Source: JBDKVA01 sp039679375
GTDB taxonomy: Bacteria; Bacillota; Clostridia; Acetivibrionales; DTU013
Direction of reading: 5' to 3'
Assembly: GCA_039679375.1 (NCBI GenBank)
Contig: JBDKVA010000131.1
Span: 1 to 64,000, forward strand
DNA: 64,000 nt
A program made the position numbers and the translations under genes. The notes under the pieces were generated by a model. It was not told the DNA's origin. It was given only the letters and a program-made list of their open reading frames with translations, and did not search any database. Of this stretch, positions 62,269 through 64,000 are shown one piece after another (the first letter of the stretch is position 1; the number at the start of each line of letters is the position of its first letter).

Positions 62269-63276
62269 ATGAAAAATTTTAATGACTTTGAAATGTTTCC
62301 GATACTAAAAGATTTCCTAAGTTATATGCAAACGATTAAAGGAAAATCTGCAAATACAGTTCAGGTTTATTTTTATGATCTGAGGGTTTTTTTTCGATTT
62401 ATGAAGCTTCACAAAAATCTGATCGATAAAAAAATTGAATTCAATGATATACCAATTATTGATATTGACCTGCCATTTATAAAGACGATTTCTTTAAGTG
62501 ATCTATACGCATTTATGGCCTTTGCCAGCAATAACCGCGACAATTCTTCCTATGCACGTGCCAGAAAAGTTGCCTGTCTGAAATCGTTCTTCAAATACCT
62601 GACATTCAAGGCAAAACTGCTTGATACCAATCCTGCCGCCGAACTGGAATCGCCAAAGATATTGAAGCGCCTGCCAAGATACCTGAATGTCGAAGAAAGC
62701 AAACAACTGCTGACATCCATTAACGGAACCTATTCGGAACGCGATTATGCAATTATTACCATATTTTTAAATTGCGGACTGCGGTTATCCGAGCTTGTCG
62801 GCATCAATCTGAACAATATTAAGGGAAATTCTTTAACTGTCATCGGCAAAGGCGACAAGGAGCGCGGCATTCCTCTCAATAATGCCTGTATCAAGGCTCT
62901 TGAGGCATATATGAAGGTCCGTCCGGCCAATGCTGTAAAGGACAGAAATGCACTTTTTTTGAGTGAGCGCCGTCAGAGGATTAGCAAGGAATCCGTACAA
63001 AAAATCGTCAAAAAATATATCAAGGCTGCCGGACTCGATCCGGAAAGGTATTCCACCCATAAACTGAGGCATACTGCAGCTACGCTGATGTACAAGTATG
63101 GCAATGTTGATATCCGCTCTCTTCAGGAACTTCTCGGACACGAAAGTATCGCAACAACACAGATTTATACGCATTTGGACAGCAAACAGCTCAAAAATGC
63201 CGTAGACAGCAATCCGCTTGCCAATTTTGAAAACAATACTGAAACTGATACTAAAAACAATAAGGATAAAGAATGA
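62269..63276 (+). CDS. Tyrosine site-specific recombinase (XerC/XerD-like)
   Basis: The 335-residue protein has an N-terminal SAM-like DNA-binding domain (LKDFLSYMQTIKGKSANTVQ) and a C-terminal catalytic domain with Arg in NCGLRLSELVGINL, His-x2-Arg in STHKLRHTAATLMYKYG, and His and nucleophilic Tyr in LLGHESIATTQIYTHLD. The set R-K-H-R-H-Y looks complete. Length and ends fit XerC/XerD, but Xer paralogues are common, so the exact role (chromosome dimer resolution or other) is open. No phage genes or att repeats are seen. Confidence 0.9.
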   Translation: MKNFNDFEMFPILKDFLSYMQTIKGKSANTVQVYFYDLRVFFRFMKLHKNLIDKKIEFNDIPIIDIDLPFIKTISLSDLYAFMAFASNNRDNSSYARARKVACLKSFFKYLTFKAKLLDTNPAAELESPKILKRLPRYLNVEESKQLLTSINGTYSERDYAIITIFLNCGLRLSELVGINLNNIKGNSLTVIGKGDKERGIPLNNACIKALEAYMKVRPANAVKDRNALFLSERRQRISKESVQKIVKKYIKAAGLDPERYSTHKLRHTAATLMYKYGNVDIRSLQELLGHESIATTQIYTHLDSKQLKNAVDSNPLANFENNTETDTKNNKDKE

Positions 63277-63437
63277 AACCTGCCTGAATAATTAATTTAT
63301 CAGTATATTTACTTCTAAGATGAATATCACTATAATGAGATAGAATAATGATACAAATTGTCGCAAAAATAATCCGGAACAATTTATTCGCTTTTTGTGT
63401 CAAATGTATATTGTATATAGATAACGAGGTTTTTAAG

Positions 63438-64000
63438 ATGAATTTACGCAAATTTTATTTGATTTTAACGATTATTGTGTCAACAGTGTTATTTGGGACC
63501 GGCATAGGAATCATCTCCTACGCAAATTTACATATAAATAACAGCGAAAATGTATATGCCAGTTCAGAAAAGGCAATTAACCAACTCTTTGAGCCTTTCA
63601 AGCAATATAAGGAGCCTTTTAACGTACTCTTGCTTGGCGGCGACAAAGTTAATAAAAATTCGGATACAATGATGTTGGCCAACTTCGATCCGGTTACCTG
63701 TAAAGCTAATATTATGTCAATCCCGCGTGACACCAAGGTAACGATAGAAAAAAAGATCCATAAAATCAATTTTGCATATCCCCATGGAGGCATCGACCTG
63801 ACAGTAAAAACTGTTTCGGAGCTTCTTGACGTCAATATCAAATACTACATTTTTGTGGACACTGCCGCATTCAGGGACATCATCGACTTGCTTGGCGGCG
63901 TGGATTATTATATTCCCGCCGATATGAATTATGATGATCCAACACAGAATCTCCATATTCATTTAAAAAAAGGCCAGCAGCGGTTGAATGGCTCCCAATC
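63438..64000 (+). CDS. LCP-family (LytR-CpsA-Psr) wall polymer ligase, partial
   Basis: This frame stays open to the window edge (187 codons seen). It begins MNLRKFYLILTIIVSTVLFG, a cytoplasmic tip and membrane anchor, followed by the LCP domain: FNVLLLGGDKVNKNSDTMML, SIPRDTKVTIEK (Arg and Asp for pyrophosphate), KINFAYPHGG, and LLGGVDYYIPADMNYDDPTQ. LCP enzymes attach teichoic-acid-type or capsular polymers to peptidoglycan outside the cell. GAGGT 8 nt before the ATG is the ribosome binding site. The C-terminal end is beyond the window. Confidence 0.9.
   Translation, partial: MNLRKFYLILTIIVSTVLFGTGIGIISYANLHINNSENVYASSEKAINQLFEPFKQYKEPFNVLLLGGDKVNKNSDTMMLANFDPVTCKANIMSIPRDTKVTIEKKIHKINFAYPHGGIDLTVKTVSELLDVNIKYYIFVDTAAFRDIIDLLGGVDYYIPADMNYDDPTQNLHIHLKKGQQRLNGSQ

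Noticed and set aside
62269..63276. Recombinase as a prophage or integrative-element integrase
   Set aside because: No phage, plasmid or transfer genes and no flanking direct repeats are seen; the sequence fits a Xer-type housekeeping recombinase at least as well.
1..64000. CRISPR arrays, tRNA or rRNA genes
   Set aside because: No regularly spaced repeats with unique spacers and no cloverleaf or rRNA-like sequence were recognised by eye; tRNAscan and CRISPR-finder runs would confirm.

Overview
The window looks like a chromosomal segment of a low-to-moderate G+C anaerobic Firmicute of the class Clostridia. The evidence is the gene order (rnc–radical SAM–smc–ftsY; ylxM–ffh–rpsP–khpA–rimM–trmD; rbgA–rnhB–FliK-like–FlhB-like–yraN), a FapR-type lipid regulator, strong AGGAGG ribosome binding sites, frequent TTG starts, consensus sigma-A promoters, and oxygen-sensitive ferredoxin enzymes (indolepyruvate:ferredoxin oxidoreductase and an Rnf-like protein). 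The genus cannot be fixed from the sequence alone. No rRNA, tRNA or CRISPR array was recognised.

Layout. 1–1.6 kb is an accessory patch. IS21-type terminal repeats and a broken istB bracket two very small cysteine-rich peptide genes (373–501 and 678–845) that share the start MNW(V/L)xEP. 1.6–7.8 kb holds a sodium:solute symporter and an aryl-acid module (iorA–iorB–paaK–ACT protein). 7.8–12.4 kb, on the minus strand, is a moxR–DUF58–transglutaminase operon. 12.6–20.8 kb carries cinA, murJ, recA (with a LexA box), recX, a cysteine-desulfidase-like gene, rimO and pgsA. 21.1–27.3 kb is the fatty-acid cluster fapR–plsX–fabH–fabD–fabG–acpP–fabF. 27.4–33.8 kb holds rnc, a radical SAM gene, smc and ftsY.

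33.9–41.3 kb has a UPF0182 membrane protein and a very large Lhr-type helicase whose promoter contains a LexA-type box. 41.5–45.2 kb is the SRP/ribosome operon, flanked on both sides by one 94-bp palindromic element in opposite orientations. 45.4–47.9 kb holds lineage-specific genes that break the usual trmD–rplS linkage. 48.1–56.8 kb has rplS, rbgA, rnhB, FliK-like and FlhB-like proteins, yraN, an M19 dipeptidase, an aminotransferase and purB.

57.0–60.1 kb is a compact cassette: a GntR/UTRA regulator, a small CoA-binding-fold protein, and one 617-residue protein that joins an RnfD-like membrane domain to an RnfC-like NADH/Fe-S domain. 60.2–64 kb has an NYN–OST-HTH protein, a hotdog thioesterase, a YbaK-type deacylase, a tyrosine recombinase and the start of an LCP-family wall ligase cut by the window edge.

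Most of the window is housekeeping: envelope lipid and wall synthesis, protein targeting, ribosome maturation, and recombination and SOS. The parts most worth following are the RnfD–RnfC fusion cassette with a palindromic operator inside its promoter, the Cys-rich peptide pair, the SOS-controlled Lhr helicase, and the inverted palindromic elements around the SRP operon.
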